This document shows positions 12,718 to 24,395 of a DNA stretch of 64,000 nt, piece by piece. Position 1 is the first letter of the stretch; the number at the start of each line of letters is the position of its first letter. The stretch covers positions 1 through 64,000 of the forward strand of contig JACEEZ010004848.1 of NCBI GenBank assembly GCA_016584305.1. The letters run 5' to 3'. Position numbers and translations under genes: made by a program. The notes beneath the pieces are model-generated. The model was not told where the DNA came from. It worked only from the letters and a program-made list of their open reading frames with translations, and made no database searches. The DNA comes from Chionoecetes opilio. Its lineage: Eukaryota > Arthropoda > Malacostraca > Decapoda > Majidae.

Positions 12718-14576
12718 CTTGTAGAAGGCAGGGAATGTTTTGTAGAAGGCAGGGTCTGTTTTGTAGAAGGCAGGGTCTGTTTTGTACAAGGCCGGGTCTG
12801 TTTTGTACAAGGCAGACCCTACCTTGTCTTGTACAAGGTAGGGTCTGTTTTGTAGAAGATTGGGTCAGTTTTGTTGAAGATTGGGTCTGTTTTGTACAAG
12901 GCCGGGTCTGTTTTGCACAAGGCCGGGTCTGTTTTGTACAAGGCCGGGTCTGTTTTGTACAAGGCCGGGTCTGATTTGTACATGGTAGGGTCTGATTTGT
13001 ACATGGTAGGGTCTGTTTTGTACAAGGCTGGGTCTGTTTTGTACAAGGCCGGGTCTGTTTTGTACAAGGCCGGGTCTGTTTTGTACATGGTAGGGTCTGA
13101 TTTGTACATGGTAGGGTCTGTTTTGTACAAGGCTGGGTCTGTTTTGTACAAGGCCGGGTCTGTTTTGTACAAGGCCGGGTCTGTTTTGTACAAGGCCGGG
13201 TCTGTTTTGTACATGGTAGGGTCTGATTTGTACATGGTAGGGTCTGTTTTGTACAAGGCCGGGTCTGTTTTGTACAAGGCCGGGTCTGTTTTGTACAAGG
13301 CTGGGTCTGTTTTGTACAAGGCTGGGTCTGTTTTGTACAAGGCCGGGTCTGTTTTGTACAAGGCCGGGTCTGTTTATTACAAGGCTGGGTCTGTTTTGTA
13401 CAAGGCCGGGTCTGTTTTGTACAAGGCCGGGTCTGTTTATTACAAGGCCGGGTCTGTTTTGTACAAGGCCGGGTCTGTTTTGTACAAGGCTGGTTCTGTT
13501 TTGTACAAGGCCACGTCTGTTTTGTACAAGGCCGGGTCTCTTTTGTACAAGGCCGGGTGTTTTGAACAAGGCTGGGTCTGTTTTGAACAAGGCTGGGTCT
13601 GAATTGTACATGGTAGGGTTTGTTTTGTACAAGGCCGGGTCTGTTTTGTACAAGGCCGGGTCTGTTTTGTACAAGGCCGGGTCTGTTTTGTACAAGGCCG
13701 GGTCTGTTTTGTACAAGGTCGCGTCTGTTTTGTACAAGGCCGGGTCTGTTTTGTACAAGGCCGGGTCTGTTTTGAGCAAGGCTGGGTCTGAATTGTACAT
13801 GGTAGGGTTTGTTTTGTACAAGGCCGGGTCTGTTTTGTACAAGGACGGGTCTGTTTTGTACAAGGCCGGGTCTGTTTTGAACAAGGCCGGGTCTGAATTG
13901 TACAATGCCGGGTCTGTTTTGTACAATGCCGGGTCTGTTTTGTACAATGCCGGGTCTGTTTTGTACAATGCCGGGTCTGTTTTGTACAATGCCGGGTCTG
14001 TTTTGTACAATGCCGGGTCTGTTTTGTACAATGCCGGGTCTGTTTTGTACAATGCCGGGTCTGTTTTGTACAATGCCGGGTCTGTTTTGTACAAGGCCGG
14101 GTCTGTTTTGTACAAGGCCGGGTCTGTTTTGTACAAGGCCGGGTCTGTTTTGTACAAGGCCGGGTCTGTTTTGTACAAGGCCGCGTCTGTTTGGTACAAG
14201 GCCGGGTCTGTTTTGTACAAGGCCGGGTCTGTTTTGTACAAGGCCGGGTCTGTTTTGTACAAGGCCGGGTCTGTTTTGTACAAGGCCGGGTCTGTTTTGT
14301 ACAATGCCGGGTCTGTTTTGTACAAGGCCGGGTCTGTTTGGTACAAGGCCGCGTCTGTTTGGTACAAGGCCGGGTCTGTTTTGTACAAGGCCGGGTCTGT
14401 TTTGTACAAGGCCGGGTCTGTTTTGTACAAGGCCGGGTCTGTTTTGTACAAGGCCGGGTCTGTTTTGTACAAGGACGGGTCTGTTTTGTACAAGGCTGCG
14501 TCTGTTTTGTACATGGTAGGGTTTGTTTTGTACAAGGCCGGGTCTGTTTTGTACAAGGCCGGGTCTGTTTTGGTTG
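12718..14576. repeat. 21-bp minisatellite, about 85 copies
   Basis: Units read gggtctgttttgtacaaggc plus one base. Because the period is a multiple of three, several frames stay open: the minus strand reads repeats of TDPALYK (up to 654 codons) and the plus strand repeats of GSVLYKA. There is no splice site, complex sequence or motif to support a gene. Blocks of a variant (tacaatgcc) at about 13900-14090 show local unit amplification. Confidence 0.93.
12814..12846. repeat. Perfect hairpin, unit inversion in the array
   Basis: AGACCCTACCTTGT and its exact reverse complement ACAAGGTAGGGTCT are separated by five bases. Here one 21-bp unit faces the others in inverted orientation. Confidence 0.9.
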
Positions 14577-14952
14577 AAGGAGGAGGATGAAGCAAGAGAG
14601 GGAGGGCTTGCTTTGGATGAAAGAGGAGGAGGGGAGGAGGATTACAGGGAGTGAAAGGTTTGGTCATTTCCAGTGCTGCGGAGGACATTGCTTCACTGTT
14701 GTTGTTATTGGTAATGGTGGTGGTGGTGGCAGAGGCAGTGGTGGTGGTGGGCGTAGCGTCCCCTGCGGTAACCCCCGAGGGAAGTACTGACGGAGCTCTG
14801 AAAGTACACGGCAGATTCAGTCCATCCATTCATTCTACTCACATGACATTTATTATTCCTTTGACACAAATCCTGCCCCTATTCACCACTCTCGTCTTTA
14901 CTCGAATATCCGACCTTCTCTTCCTCCCTCTCACACCGATCACTGGGAATAC
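14577..14952. other. Spacer with GGT-rich tract, no gene seen
   Basis: A purine-rich stretch is followed by a (GGT)n-like run near 14717-14752. No coding sequence is recognisable. Confidence 0.5.
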
Positions 14953-15664
14953 GTAACCCCTTCCACACCGCTCCCCGCTCATTAGGCGCTGTATCACTCT
15001 CGCCGCTCGCTCCCCCGCAGAGTATCCACCCACTAAACTACCCATCACATCCTTGCAAAATATACTTGGGCCTCCAACCTGCACAGTATGTGACCAATAC
15101 ATATACAGGAGAACCTCATTTAACCGGCATTTAAAACAACGGCAGCCTCAAAACAACGGCACTAATCGACCCAGGCATTTTTTTTTTTTTTTTTTTTTTT
15201 CTCCGGGCCTCCAGCAGGGAGGACCACGGGCTAGCTTGAGCTCGTCAGAGTGATCCTGTGAAAAAAGAGAGGAGAGTGTTCGTGCTGCTGGCGTGCGACA
15301 CGAGGACTAGCTTGTCCATCCTGACGAGGAGTGCGGGGCACTCAGCAGGATAACCCAGGCATTAATTAGGTATCATTATTTAAAAAACTGAGAAAATTGG
15401 CAGAAATTTAGTTCAAATTTGGCGGGGTACGCAGGGTTGGCAACCCTTTCATTAGTAAACTCTGGAACTCTCTTCCTGGTTCTAGTTTTCCACTTTCCTA
15501 TGACTAACATCTTTTCAAAAGAAGAGTAACAAGACACCTCCCGAACAAAATTGGCTCACCCCTCTTTTTTATTTTATTCTCTTACTGTCTTCTTTATAGG
15601 GACTGGCAACTAAGTGGGCTTTGTGTTACCCATTTTGTTGTGCCCTTGGCCAGTTCCTTTGATG

Positions 15665-15701
<37 letters not shown>

Positions 15702-16613
15702 ATTTTGGGCGATTCCATAAGAGTAACTCTCAAAACAACTGCAAAATGAGTTATCCGGCATGCGCTCCCCCCCCGAGGGTGCCGGATAAACGAGGTTTTC
15801 CTGTACATCCTCGGTAATTTCATAACCCCCATCACCATCAACAAGCTAATGAACACGTGCATTTCATCCCCTTTGACAGGCCGCCAAATAATTCCATTCA
15901 CTTTTCTTTTACCTGTACTAGTAAAATATTCATCGGCCCTTTCGTTCATCCACAAACATAATTTATCTATCACTTCCGCATCAAAAATGTGACAAAACGC
16001 CTCTCTTGGGGAGGAAAAACTGGGCACGGACGCACGAATCTCCCCGGTGACGTCACCACTGAACGCGGGCACAGCGTTTAGTCTAGCGTCTTCAAAGATG
16101 TCAGATATGAAAGACCAACCTGCGTCAACAACAGCCTCGTTGTCGGCCCATACTTCATCTTCACTATCATCATCTAGATCACTGTCCTCACGATCATCAC
16201 TGTTCTCACGATCAGAGTCACCTGGCAGGTATTCTGAACCGGAAGTGGACTCTGTATCAGCCTCCATGGTGAAAAACGCACGAAATATAAAAGATCCAAG
16301 ATTGCTAAGCTACGGAGACATAAAGCAGTATGTCATTCCTTGCTGGGGGCATAAGCACGACTGGCATCCCTTGCGTAAACCTCCTCCTAATAGTCGAGAC
16401 AGCGTGACGTTACGGTCTGTGATTAGCTGGTGGTGGAGTGGGCGGAGCTTCCAGTATCCCCAGTGCGGCACACAGTACCATAAATACAACTCCAAGCAAC
16501 AAAACCGCCTTACAGTATTCCTTAGAATTAATCACGTATATGGGTACGTGACGGCTTATTTTACATATACGCTCATCCCGTACATGTGTACGTGACGGTG
16601 CGGAAGGGGTTAA
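14953..16613 (-). pseudogene. piggyBac-type transposase remnant, interrupted
   Basis: The minus strand reads about 155 residues from a start at 16267. The frame opens with an acidic, Ser/Asp-rich N-terminus. It continues with IFDAEVIDKLCLWMNERADE and then VNGIIWRPVKGDEMHVFISL, which resemble the start of the piggyBac transposase domain (DDE_Tnp_1_7). The frame stops at 15806, where a 698-bp MITE is inserted. About 20 further residues (from YWSHTVQVGGP, ending ..CKDVM) resume beyond it at about 15100, after which the element is internally deleted. Terminal repeats of the CCCCTTCC type lie at 14957 and 16609, with TTAA at 16610-16613 and a mutated GTAA at 14953. No catalytic Asp region is left, so it cannot be active. 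Confidence 0.8.
15106..15803. mobile_element. Tigger/pogo-like MITE in piggyBac, 698 bp
   Basis: The ends CAGGAGAACCTCATTTAACC and its counterpart GGATAAACGAGGTTTTCCTG are imperfect inverted repeats, and TA flanks both sides (15104-15105 and 15804-15805). The interior includes T and A tracts and a piece matching the 3' tail of the CR1-like LINE at 57.6 kb. A second copy is at 42117-42799. Confidence 0.85.
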
Positions 16614-16877
16614 GGGTGCTTTTTGGGTCACACAGAAAAAAGCTGAAACATTTTAACATGGATGGGTTAAGGGGGTGGGATCTGTGCATGCTGCTTTGGG
16701 TGTGCAATGGGTGGGCTATTTGAGGGGGAAAAAGAGTGCAGGAATGAATAAAGTGCACATAGATGATGGGTTTTGACAGAAGCGTGGAAGGTATTGCAAA
16801 AATGGTTGGAGATATTTTTGGCTAGGTGGCAGAAGTCGCCTACAGAGTTGGATCTGAAGGGATTTTGACATTACCTA

Positions 16878-17089
16878 TTAATCCCATCACGCCCAGAGCT
16901 TCCCTTTGCTATATATAATCGTCTGTTGTTAGCCATAAAATTACGAAAAGAAACTAAATATACCAAATTAGGTAGTGGACAAGGGTACTAAACAAGTCAT
17001 ATCTATAAAATATTGCTTATATTCACTAAAAATCGTCTAATGGTACCCAAATTACATTGGAAATTACGCTCTGGGTCTCAAGGGGTTAA
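16878..17089. mobile_element. TTAA MITE (piggyBac-like)
   Basis: It runs from TTAAtcccatcacgcccag to ctgggtctcaaggggTTAA. It abuts the foldback at 17092. Confidence 0.8.
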
Positions 17090-17091
17090 CC

Positions 17092-18510
17092 CGTGGCCAC
17101 CGAGATGATAAGGCCTGGTACATCGCCCGTGACGTCACACCATAAGGATACCACCCGCTCCGCTCTCCGTACAAGTTTAACTACCTAATATAATGTTTAT
17201 CAGTATAAAAGATATTCTATTATCTTCGGAAATGTTTGTTCTATAATATTATCAAATAAAAAACGGTAAAACACACAAAGAAAATGCCATTATGAGACTT
17301 TCAAGAAATATGCATTAACTTAAAATCTTCGCCATTTAATATTTTGCTCGCAAACATTTTACATGGAGAATATCAATAGAAGCGGAATTTAATTAGCTTT
17401 CCATGGATATATTTCGTTTAGTGATAAATGAATTAGCGGCATGCATAAATTAGCGTTAACTAAATATAAAAAATCATGAAATCGGGTAATTTCCTACCTA
17501 ATATATGTTTATCAGTATAAAATATATACTTTTATCTTCGGAAATGTTTGTTCTATAATATTATCAAATAAAAAACCGTAAAACACACTAGAGAAATGCC
17601 ATTATGAGACTCAAGAAATATGCATTAACTTAAACTCTTCGCCATTTAATATTTTGTGAAAAAACTTTATACATGGAGAATATCAATAGAAGCGGAATTT
17701 AATTAGCTTTCCATTGATATATTTCCTTTTCTGATAAATGAATTAGAACCATGTATACATTAGCGTTAACTAAATAAATAACATCATCAATCGGGAAAAA
17801 TTACCCGATTTCATGATGTTATTTATTTAGTTAACGCTAATTTATGCATAGTTCTAATTCATTTATCAGAAAAGAAAATATATCAATGGAAAGCTAATTA
17901 AATTCTGCTTCTATTGATATTCTCCATGGACAAAGTTTTTCCACAAAATATTAAATGGCGAAGAGCTTAAGGTAATGCATATTTCTTGAAAGTCTCATAA
18001 TGGCATTTCTTTAGTGAGTTTTACGGTTTTTTATTTGATAATATTATAGAACAAACATTTCCAAAGATAACAGTATATATATTATACTGATAAACATATA
18101 TTAGGTAGGAAATTACCCGATTTCATGATTTTTTATATTTAGTTAACGCTAATTTATGCATGCCGCTAATTCATTTATCACTAAACGAAATATATCAATG
18201 GAAAGCTAATTAAACTCCGCTTCTATTGATATTCTCCATGTAAAATGTTTGCGAGCAAAATATTAAATGGCAAAGAGTTTAAGTTAATGCATATTTCTTG
18301 AAAGTCTCATAATGGCATTTTCTTTGTGTGTTTTACGGTTTTTTATTTGATAATATTATAGAACAAACATTTCCGAAGATAACAGTATATCTTTTATACT
18401 GATAAACATTATATTAGGTAGGTAAACTTGTACGGGGAGCGGAGCGGGTGGTATCCTTATGGTGTGACGTCACGGGCGATCCACCAGGCCTTGTCTCTCG
18501 GTGGTCTCGG
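17092..18510. mobile_element. Large foldback element, 1,419 bp, 6-bp target duplication
   Basis: The left end cgtggccaccgagatgataa pairs imperfectly with the right end, which reads ttgtctctcggtggtctcgg. TTAACC at 17086-17091 and 18511-18516 is the target duplication. Each arm holds two related copies of a subunit of about 330 bases that contains tgtttatcagtataaaa. An inner palindrome (about 17490-18115) is thus nested in an outer one. The centre is near 17803. There is no open frame. Confidence 0.9.
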
Positions 18511-18721
18511 TTAACCCTTCACGCCCAGATCTTTCCTTTGCTCTATGAAATCGTCTGTTATTAGCCATAAAACTACAAAAAAGTAACTAAATAAACCAAA
18601 TTAGCTAAAGGACAAGGATATTAAACAGGTCATATCTATATAATATTGCTTATGTTCATTAAAATTGTCGAATGGTGGTTATATTACAATGAAAATTACG
18701 TTCTGGGCCTCAAGGGGTTAA
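18511..18721. mobile_element. TTAA MITE (piggyBac-like)
   Basis: It runs from TTAACCCttcacgcccaga to ttctgggcctcaaggggtta. With the copy at 16878 it forms the pair that the foldback separated. Confidence 0.8.
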
Positions 18722-19473
18722 TGAAAGTTTTTGGCAGGTTGAACAGATTTGGTATATTAATGGGCCGCACTATAAAGGGCAGCAGTCACCCTTCTACTGC
18801 CAACACCAGTACTGCCTGACCAGACATTACCCTCCCACCAGTAAATAAAGGGCGAGTTCACTACATGCATATGACTCGTATCACAGTCAAGGATGCGACA
18901 ACTAAGTGGCTTCCAGACTGTGCTCTGAGCAGCTCTGGTTGTAATGGCACACACATTAGTACATATATTGAAGGGCAATCCATCCCGGACCCACATCCGA
19001 GACTAAAGTTGCCACACAATATTATAACACAAAATATAATACAGTCATACATATAAATGTAAACAAAATAAAATATCTAATTATATGCCTATCGTGTACC
19101 TTACTTGTCCTTTTGAAATAAAAAATTAATATAAAATTGACAACAAAAAAGTATTGTTCCTTACCTGAGTTAGGCAGGTTGTTCAGCGTGTGGGAAGGGA
19201 GGGAGCTAGGGGGAGCTAGGGAGGCGAGGCATCCTTCCTGGGCCACTTGGGTGACTCACAGTGGAAGTCTTTTATACTTCACTTTGAACATGGATTCCAA
19301 GGTGTTTTTTAGCCATGTTGCCATGTTAGCCATATTCAACACTTAGATCTGTGACACAATTCCATCTTCCTGCTTGACAAAGATTTATTTCCCAGTTTCC
19401 AGGGTATTTATAATAAAGAGCTTTCTTACTCTATTTTTCTGGCGCAAGATTGAAACCAGTGCAGGTGAATGAC
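18722..19473. other. Unassigned stretch, no gene seen
   Basis: Short open frames exist on both strands but none has a recognisable motif or splice context. Confidence 0.5.
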
Positions 19474-19846
19474 TATAGTCTATTTTTTTATTATGGTCAA
19501 AATGCAGTAAGGAAGCCATGCCCCCTGCCTCCCCTTCTATTCTACAGGACAGCTGATTGGTGCATTCCTCGTATCATCACTACCAATCGCAATATCTTCA
19601 CTACTTAACAGCGGCGTGACCACTGGACAGAGCAATCTTCACTACAGAGGGTGACAAAATCAAAAATCCCTTTGTAGTGAAGATTGCTCTGTCCAGTGGT
19701 CACGCCGCTGTTAAGTAGTGAAGATATTGTGATTGGTAGTGATGATACGAGGAATGCACCAATCAGCTGCCCCGTAGAATAGAAGGGGAGGCAGGGGGCG
19801 TGACTTCCTTACTGTATTTTGACCATAATAAAAAAAATAGACTATA
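19474..19846. mobile_element. Palindromic MITE, about 373 bp
   Basis: The outermost TATAGTCTATTTTTTTATTA is mirrored at the right end, and the arms stay complementary over about 170 bases to a short centre near 19660. It has no coding capacity. The same TATAGTCTATTTTTT end occurs at 27136 and as a lone end at 52140-52166. Confidence 0.85.
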
Positions 19847-20516
19847 AAGGCGGATCATTGTTACTGGTAAAGTACAAAAACAAGCAGACCATCAACCAAG
19901 GCCACTGCAAGCCACAACAGAGGAGCCGCCTGCCCTAACACTCTTGACGGAGACCCGGCCACTACATATCAAAGGTGGGAATTATTTATCTTCTTGATTT
20001 CAAAAGGTGATCAACTTTGACAGAATTTTTCAAGCTTATGATATAAATGATTTTACAGAGCAATTGTTTTGAGAAGATTTTCACAGCTTAAAGCAAAACT
20101 AAAGACCGTTGTCCTCCCAGGTAGAGCCTAGAATGTTGCCTGGCTGCCACACCCTGCCCTGTGTTCCCCACATGTCCGTATGGCTAACTAATAGGGACGA
20201 TGACAGAGCTTGCTTGACAATCCTTCCTCTCATACCTTGGCTTCCTATGAACCCAAAATTGACTCTAAATAACAATAACAAAATAATAGTATAATGTTGG
20301 TCACAGGAGAGGCAGGGGACGGTTCACTGTCAACATGTAGACTGTAACATGGCCATCAGGGGGTTCACAATTCGGGGTTCACAAACAGAGATAAGTATAC
20401 TATCGCGAAAAAAGAAGAAAAATAATAAGAGAACATATTGAAAGAATGAGATATCAAGGAAAGACATACTTAGAAGGTAAGTAAGTATAAAAAGCTCAGT
20501 GTGGAGGCACATAAAC

Positions 20517-20812
20517 TTGTGTGTGTGTGTATTCATCTAGTTGTATTTTACAGGGCCTGAGCAATGCTCACGTGGCCCCGTCTCCATATCAACATTTTTA
20601 TCATTCATCCTTAGTGCTTTGTGTTGGCCGAAGCCACCACCCCGGAGAGCAGGTCAAAAACCCCGGCTAACACCCGGTACCCATTCACTGCTGGGTGGAC
20701 AGGGGCTCGGGTTTTAAGGAAACAACCCATCTGTTTCCGCCCCGCCCGGGGATCGAACCCGGGACTTCTCGGTTGTGAACCGAGCGTGCTTCCCCTACAC
20801 CACGGAGTACCC
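20517..20812 (-). mobile_element. tRNA-derived SINE, Val(CAC)-like head
   Basis: Read on the minus strand, the first 70 bases fold like a tRNA. There is an A-box region (GTGGTGTAGGGG), an anticodon stem CTCGG/CCGAG around loop TTCACAA (CAC at 20775-20777), and a B-box GGTTCGATCC. The body carries on for about 220 bases and ends in the CTAGATGAATACACACAC tail. The long non-tRNA body and second copy at 54431 show a SINE, not a tRNA gene. Confidence 0.85.
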
Positions 20813-21269
20813 AAGTAGTGTGTGTGTGTGTACATGGGAAGGAGAGCTAGCGAGATAACTGTCATGGCCTCCTCAAAGGCGGCTCCATCAGTAGTTATGG
20901 CACGAACATACATCACTTTCTTTTGACAAGACATTTCAATGTTGACACACCATCTTACACTTATAAGGATAAGTAGGGAGAATACAGATGACTTATAAAC
21001 ACTTTATTGATGCAAAAAGTTGAATATACTATATGTAGAATTTTCCCATATCCTGCCTCTCTGATGCAACATTATACAATAATGAAACTACAAAAATCAT
21101 TTATAATACAGTGTGCAGATAAACTTGATGGATATGCCACATTTCCCTTGATCAAACAAGCAATACATGAACACCCCCTACCCAGCACAGCACACCTGAA
21201 GGGGCAGGGCAGGGCAGGGAGCCAAGCCCCTCAGGGGACGGCAGCCCCTGGGATGGAGGTGGGGAGGTC
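20813..21269. other. Unassigned stretch, no gene seen
   Basis: It starts with a short (GT)n run next to the SINE head. I recognise nothing else. Confidence 0.45.
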
Positions 21270-22375
21270 AGTCTTTCTATCTTTCTATAATTTCTGACTG
21301 GGACAAAGCAAACCTTGTTTTGTTCAATGCCTCAAAAACCCAATTTCTTCACCTATCTACTCTACAAAACCTACCAGATAACTATCCCCTCTTCTTCAAT
21401 GACACTCAACTGTCTCCTTCTTCTACAATGAACATTCTTGGACTGATCTTTACTAAAAATCTGAACTGGAAATCTCGCATCTCATAATCTTGCTAAAACA
21501 GCTTTTAAGAAGTTAGGTGTCCTGTGGCGTCTGCGTCCTTTTTTTTCTCCCTCCCAGTTGCTTGCTCTCTACAGGGGCCTTATCCGCCCATGTATGGAGT
21601 ATGTCTCACATGTTTGGGGAGGATCCACTCATACAGCTCTCCTAAACAGGGTTGAGTCAAAAGCTTTTTGTCTCATCAACTCCCCTCCTCTGACTGACTG
21701 TCTTCAATCTTTAAATCACCGCCGCAATGTTGCTTCTCTTGCTATCTTCTACCGTTATTTGCATGCTCACTGCTCTTCTGAACTTGCTAACTGCATGCCT
21801 CCCCCCTCCCGCAGCCTCGCTGCACAAGACTTTCTACTCATTCTCATCCGTATTCTGTCCATCTTCCTAATGTAAGAGTTAATCAGTATCTTTACTCTTT
21901 CATCCCTTTCACTGGTAAACTCTGGAACTCTCTTCCTGTTTTAATTTTTTCACCTTCCTACGATTTAAATCTTTTCAAGAGAAGAGTAACAAGACACCTC
22001 CCGAACTAAATTGGCCTACCCCTGTTTTTATTCTCTTACTGTCTTCTTTTTAAGGACTGGCAATTAAAGGGGCTATTACACTTGGGTAATTTTCCATGGA
22101 TCTCTGGTAAAAAATAGTGGATTTTTGCCTACATTGATATTTGTCATGGATGTTCATCGGGGTATCAAAGTATAATCGCAGTCCTTCGGTGAAACCTCCC
22201 GTAGCATTGGGAAATCGTGGATACCCTCAAAATTGACTGAAATGAGAACCATGCCAGCGGTAATCGGTGTGACTGAAGATGCACATAAAATTTGCCCAGT
22301 GTAATAGCCCCTTAAGCGGGCTTTGTGTTACCTCTTTTTTTTGTGCCCTTGGCCAGTCCTTTGTGATGAAAAAAT
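21270..22375 (+). pseudogene. CR1-like LINE fragment (RT C-terminus, 3' tail)
   Basis: Frames on the plus strand include YRGLIRPCMEY, HVWGGSTHTALL and INSPPLTDCLQSLNHR, the C-terminal part of a non-LTR reverse transcriptase. The reading frame shifts several times. A conserved 3' tail (gagtaacaagacacctcccg to gcccttggccagtc, then an A-rich end) is shared with 57.6-57.86 kb and with the MITEs at 15 and 42 kb. A MITE is inserted at 22068. Confidence 0.8.
22068..22311. mobile_element. MITE with TTAA flanks, 244 bp
   Basis: Inverted ends ggggctattacacttggg and cccagtgtaatagcccc lie between TTAA at 22064-22067 and 22312-22315. The related LINE tail at 57.78 kb lacks the insert (ggcaactaagcgggc), which gives an empty site. 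Confidence 0.8.
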
Positions 22376-22544
22376 AAAAATAAAATAATAAAATAAGTAA
22401 ATAAAGTCACCCATTAATTAAGTGGATCCAAACACACCATCATTCTGTTGATCAGCCTCACGGAAAGTATCATCATAAAAATATCAAATATAGTGGGAAG
22501 TTTAGGCTGCATGTGAATCTGTCTCCAGTGTGTGTGTATTGACC

Positions 22545-22830
22545 TAGTTGTATTTACCTAGTTGTATTTACCTAGTTGTTTACCTAGTTGTATTTACCTA
22601 GTTGTAACATACAGGAAAAGAGCTATGCTCGTACTGTCCCGTCTCCAAATCTACTATTATCCAGCTTGCCTTTGAAGTCCTGAATACTTTTTGCATTAAT
22701 CACTTTTGCATCAAGGTTGTTCCAGGCTTCTATGCTTCTATACGGGAAGCTGTATTTTTTTATGTCACTCTTGCATGTTGTCCTTTTCAATTTCTTCTCA
22801 TGACCTCTTGTACTTCTATCGTCCCACACA
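22545..22830 (-). mobile_element. LINE 3' end fragment
   Basis: The minus strand encodes RGHEKKLKRTTCKSDIKKYS and further residues to FGDGTVRA, matching the C-terminus of the RT at 53284-54417. It is followed by the CTAGGTAAATACACAC tail, repeated four times at 22540-22600. Confidence 0.85.
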
Positions 22831-22929
22831 AACAGATCTCTATCAGTGTGTGTGTGGTGTGTGTGTATTTGAGATGTATCAGATATCCACATCCACTGAT
22901 ATGAAACATCCACATTTATTAAATCTGCA

Positions 22930-23126
22930 TCCACATGTGTCAAAAGCAAACATCCGCATCCACATTTGTGTCAAAAGCAAACATCCGCATCCACATTTGT
23001 GTCAAAAGTAAACATCCGCATCCACATTTGTGTCAAAAGCAAACATCCGCATCCACATTTGTGTCAAAAGCAAACATCCGCATCCACATTTGTGTCAAAA
23101 GCAAACATCCGCATCCACATTTGTGA
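22930..23126. repeat. 31-bp minisatellite, about 6 copies
   Basis: Units contain aaaagcaaacatccgcatcc plus acatttgtgtc. The array is uniform. Open frames across it are repeat products. Confidence 0.92.
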
Positions 23127-24117
23127 TCACATTAACATGCAGGTCCACATCTGCATTCCTGCCTTGCACAGAGGCTGGGGTGGAGGGTGGAGGTGGAGGA
23201 ACAAAAGATGGAAAGCAAACACTGCTGCTACAAGGTGGGGGGCAGCAGCAGACCCGGGTGTGAGCTAGGGTTTCCTCCCCGGGACCTCGGTAGTCCGGGC
23301 GTAAGTGGTTGTTTTTCCCCCGGGAAATTGGTTCAAATCCCGGGATTCTTATTGTTGTTCCTTATCTCGGATTTGCACTATGTAAAATACAAAAACGCAT
23401 GAAAGAGAGGGAAAGTGTTCTAAAGAGAACACTAAGTCTTTTCTTGTAGGGTAGGGCTTCAAAATGCCATACAATCATTTTTTTTTTTTTTACAATGGCT
23501 GTCTTTTAATGTCATTCTACGTATATATCATTGGATTTCTTTTGTGGTTAACAGCAGGAAATGACTGTTTGTGCTTATTGGAGTCATTTCATGAACAACT
23601 TTTGATGTGTGCGTGACTGTCTTGTGTGCACCGACCACAAATAATTTTATGCTATTATCTTTATTTTTTTCCACTGGTCATTCAAGTGTTTGTTTAGGTT
23701 TTTATAGAATGTGGCTTCCAAATGCCATTAAATATATAATTCTTATTCTTTTCTAATAGGTAACTCTGAATGCCATTCCCAATGTCTGAGTTTCTTTTAT
23801 GGCTGACGGAATGATATTAATTACATAATCAAAATTTTGCTTATTTAGTCAGATGATGTAACTATTTCTGCAGCAGTATGCAAGTTAATAAAGAGAGCAT
23901 TGCTTCAGTGTCATAAAATGTATCAATTCAATTGTCTTTCAAATAATATACAGATACTACCCTAATGAAGGATGTGAGGTTCACACTTCACACAGCATTA
24001 GTTAGTTCTATTATTACCTGATGCGGGAAATCCCGGGATCCCGGGAAATATCCTGGTTTGTCCCAGAATCCAGGGATGCTAAGGAACCCCAAAAACAGGA
24101 AACCCTAGACTGTGAGG
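23127..24117. other. Unassigned AT-rich stretch, no gene seen
   Basis: It contains a possible B-box-like motif (ggttcaaatcc, 23331-23341) without a convincing tRNA fold. I see no coding sequence. Confidence 0.45.
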
Positions 24118-24395
24118 CCGACCACAGGGGGTGCGTGGCTGTGTCATTCATCCACAGCCTTGATCATGTGCTACACACGTGACCGCCAGCTGTCACCCTC
24201 CCAGATAGAGCTCAAAGCTCATAGAAACTGATCTTCGGGCAAAGCTGAAACCTTTCACACCAAACACATTCCATCCTCTTACTCAAGGGGGACAGTAACT
24301 GCCTGCATTCTTGGGGCTCTAACCTGCGTATGCCAAATGACACACAAAGAACTTTACCACTGTACCACACAGGCAGCGTGTGTGTGTGTGTGTGT
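24118..24395 (-). mobile_element. SINE-like repeat, second family
   Basis: It shares caagggggacagtaac and the bases around it with the element at 39640-39915. The end near 24390 abuts a (GT)n run. The tRNA-like head is more decayed here than at 39.9 kb. Confidence 0.55.

Noticed and set aside
12865..14829. A 654-residue TDPALYK repeat protein
   Set aside because: The frame exists only because the 21-bp unit is stop-free and a multiple of three. Sequence beyond the array is not protein-like.
20741..20812. Functional tRNA-Val gene
   Set aside because: The fold is tRNA-like, but a SINE body and tail follow and a related copy with another anticodon loop exists at 54.7 kb.
23270..23350. tRNA-like segment with ggttcaaatcc
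   Set aside because: A B-box alone is present; acceptor and anticodon stems cannot be paired convincingly.
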